Below, in pieces: positions 6,278-6,470 of a DNA stretch of 6,470 bases. The notes under the pieces are model-generated. The model ran no database searches. It saw only the letters and a program-made list of their open reading frames with translations, and was not told where the DNA came from. Source of the DNA: Syntrophobacteria bacterium (lineage in GTDB: Bacteria > Desulfobacterota > Syntrophobacteria > JARFUL01). The stretch is taken from the NCBI GenBank assembly GCA_029289015.1, contig JARFUL010000247.1:1-6470 (forward strand), given 5' to 3'. The position numbers were made by a program, and so were the translations under genes. The first letter of the stretch is position 1; every line of letters begins with the position of its first letter.

Positions 6278-6290
6278 AAGAAATTCTTAT
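6276..6290. promoter_or_regulatory. 15-bp LysR-type dyad overlapping the regulator's start codon
   Basis: ATAAGAA-A-TTCTTAT is a perfect 7-1-7 inverted repeat and contains a T-N11-A pair (T6277, A6289), the minimal LysR-family binding signature. It covers the first two bases of the LysR start codon, read on the minus strand, and the predicted transcription start. Binding there would fit autorepression. Confidence 0.5.
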
Positions 6291-6292
6291 TA

Positions 6293-6320
6293 ATTATATA
6301 AATATTATTAATTTTGATAA
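6293..6320 (-). promoter_or_regulatory. Predicted promoter of the LysR gene
   Basis: Read on the minus strand, a perfect TATAAT -10 box lies at 6298-6293, with TTATCA (6320-6315; four of six consensus bases) 16 bp upstream. Transcription would start near 6286, leaving a leader of only about 8-9 nt before the ATG, in agreement with the missing Shine-Dalgarno sequence. The surrounding AT-richness lowers the significance of the matches. Confidence 0.45.
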
Positions 6321-6324
6321 TAAT
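6304..6324. promoter_or_regulatory. Second dyad, candidate activator-side LysR site
   Basis: ATTATTA-N7-TAATAAT is a perfect 7-bp inverted repeat, and it also contains a T-N11-A pair (T6308, A6320). Its centre (6314) is 31 bp from the centre of the first dyad (6283), close to three helical turns, so a LysR tetramer could contact both from one face. It covers the -35 regions of both divergent promoters. It is AT-only in its arms, so chance is a real alternative. Confidence 0.35.
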
Positions 6325-6341
6325 TGAACCTAGCATATCTT
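6314..6341 (+). promoter_or_regulatory. Possible promoter of the right-edge gene
   Basis: TTGATA (6314-6319; five of six -35 consensus bases) is followed after 16 bp by TATCTT (6336-6341; four of six). Transcription would start near 6348, leaving a leader of about 45 nt. The weak -10 is typical of promoters that need an activator, as expected for a LysR target. It shares its -35 bases with the divergent LysR promoter. Confidence 0.35.
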
Positions 6342-6393
6342 TTCCCCATGGCCAACCCTAAAATTCGCGCGCCGAATACTTGGGAGGTGAGCT

Positions 6394-6470
6394 ATGAGGC
6401 AAGCCCTTAAGCCCGGCCACAGCTTCGAGTTCACGTTCAAGGTGCCGAGGAGCAAGACCGGGCCCCACCT
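6394..6470 (+). CDS. 5' end of a probable FlK-like thioesterase-family gene (cut by the window edge)
   Basis: Only 25 codons are present. The ATG follows an excellent Shine-Dalgarno sequence, GGGAGGTGA (6382-6390). The translated start, beginning MRQALKPGHSFEF, and the later KVPRSKTGPHL stretch resemble from memory the opening of short hotdog-fold thioesterases of the fluoroacetyl-CoA-thioesterase-like group, which begin with a LKPG...F.F.VP...T.P.LYPE pattern. If so, it would hydrolyse an acyl-CoA thioester in the cytoplasm. The fragment is too short to show catalytic residues, so the family call is tentative while the existence of the gene is well supported. The position divergent from a LysR gene suggests regulation by that protein. 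Confidence 0.6.
   Translation, partial: MRQALKPGHSFEFTFKVPRSKTGPH

Noticed and set aside
6348..6410. A 20-codon leader ORF overlapping the start of the right-edge gene
   Set aside because: Its ATG lies at the predicted transcription start, has no ribosome binding site, and the main gene has a very strong one of its own.

Overview
The window reads as ordinary chromosomal DNA from a GC-rich Gram-negative bacterium. Codons strongly favour G/C in the third position, yet AGG (Arg) and ATA (Ile) are used freely. The mixture of families (RadA/Sms, a YciV-type PHP phosphoesterase, a short CNNM/CBS protein, and a LysR regulator divergent from what looks like an FlK-like thioesterase) would fit a Desulfobacterota/deltaproteobacterial genome. 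That placement is an inference from general knowledge, not a database result. There is no tRNA, rRNA, CRISPR array, insertion sequence, integrase or recognisable defence cassette.

Layout. (1) 73-2242, minus strand: a two-gene unit, radA (bacterial RadA/Sms recombination helicase) followed 10 nt later by a CPBP-family intramembrane protease. (2) 2243-2560: a 318-nt non-coding gap upstream of both radA and the plus-strand genes. It holds two terminator-like hairpins, a small GC hairpin, and a good sigma70-type promoter whose -35 box lies inside a perfect 12-bp palindrome. (3) 2561-4176, plus strand: a tightly linked pair, a PHP phosphoesterase of the YciV/RNase AM type and a metallo-beta-lactamase-fold hydrolase of the RNase Z superfamily that has no room for the tRNA-binding exosite arm. 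(4) 4177-4335: a gap with three consecutive hairpins, the first followed by six T. (5) 4336-5358, plus strand: a CNNM/DUF21 membrane protein with a CBS pair, starting at TTG. (6) 5348-6277, minus strand: a LysR-family regulator that overlaps the CNNM gene tail to tail by 11 nt. (7) 6278-6393: a divergent control region whose LysR-proximal half is very AT-rich, with two dyads 31 bp apart and two overlapping promoters. (8) 6394 to the right edge: the first 25 codons of a gene resembling the N-terminus of FlK-like thioesterases.

How the parts relate. radA and the CPBP gene are probably co-transcribed. The PHP and MBL genes certainly look co-translated; both encode metal-dependent phosphoesterase-type folds, so a shared role in nucleotide or RNA-end metabolism is possible but not shown. 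The LysR protein most likely controls itself and the divergent gene at the right edge. I did not find an undescribed multi-gene system. The signals most worth checking are in the three intergenic regions.
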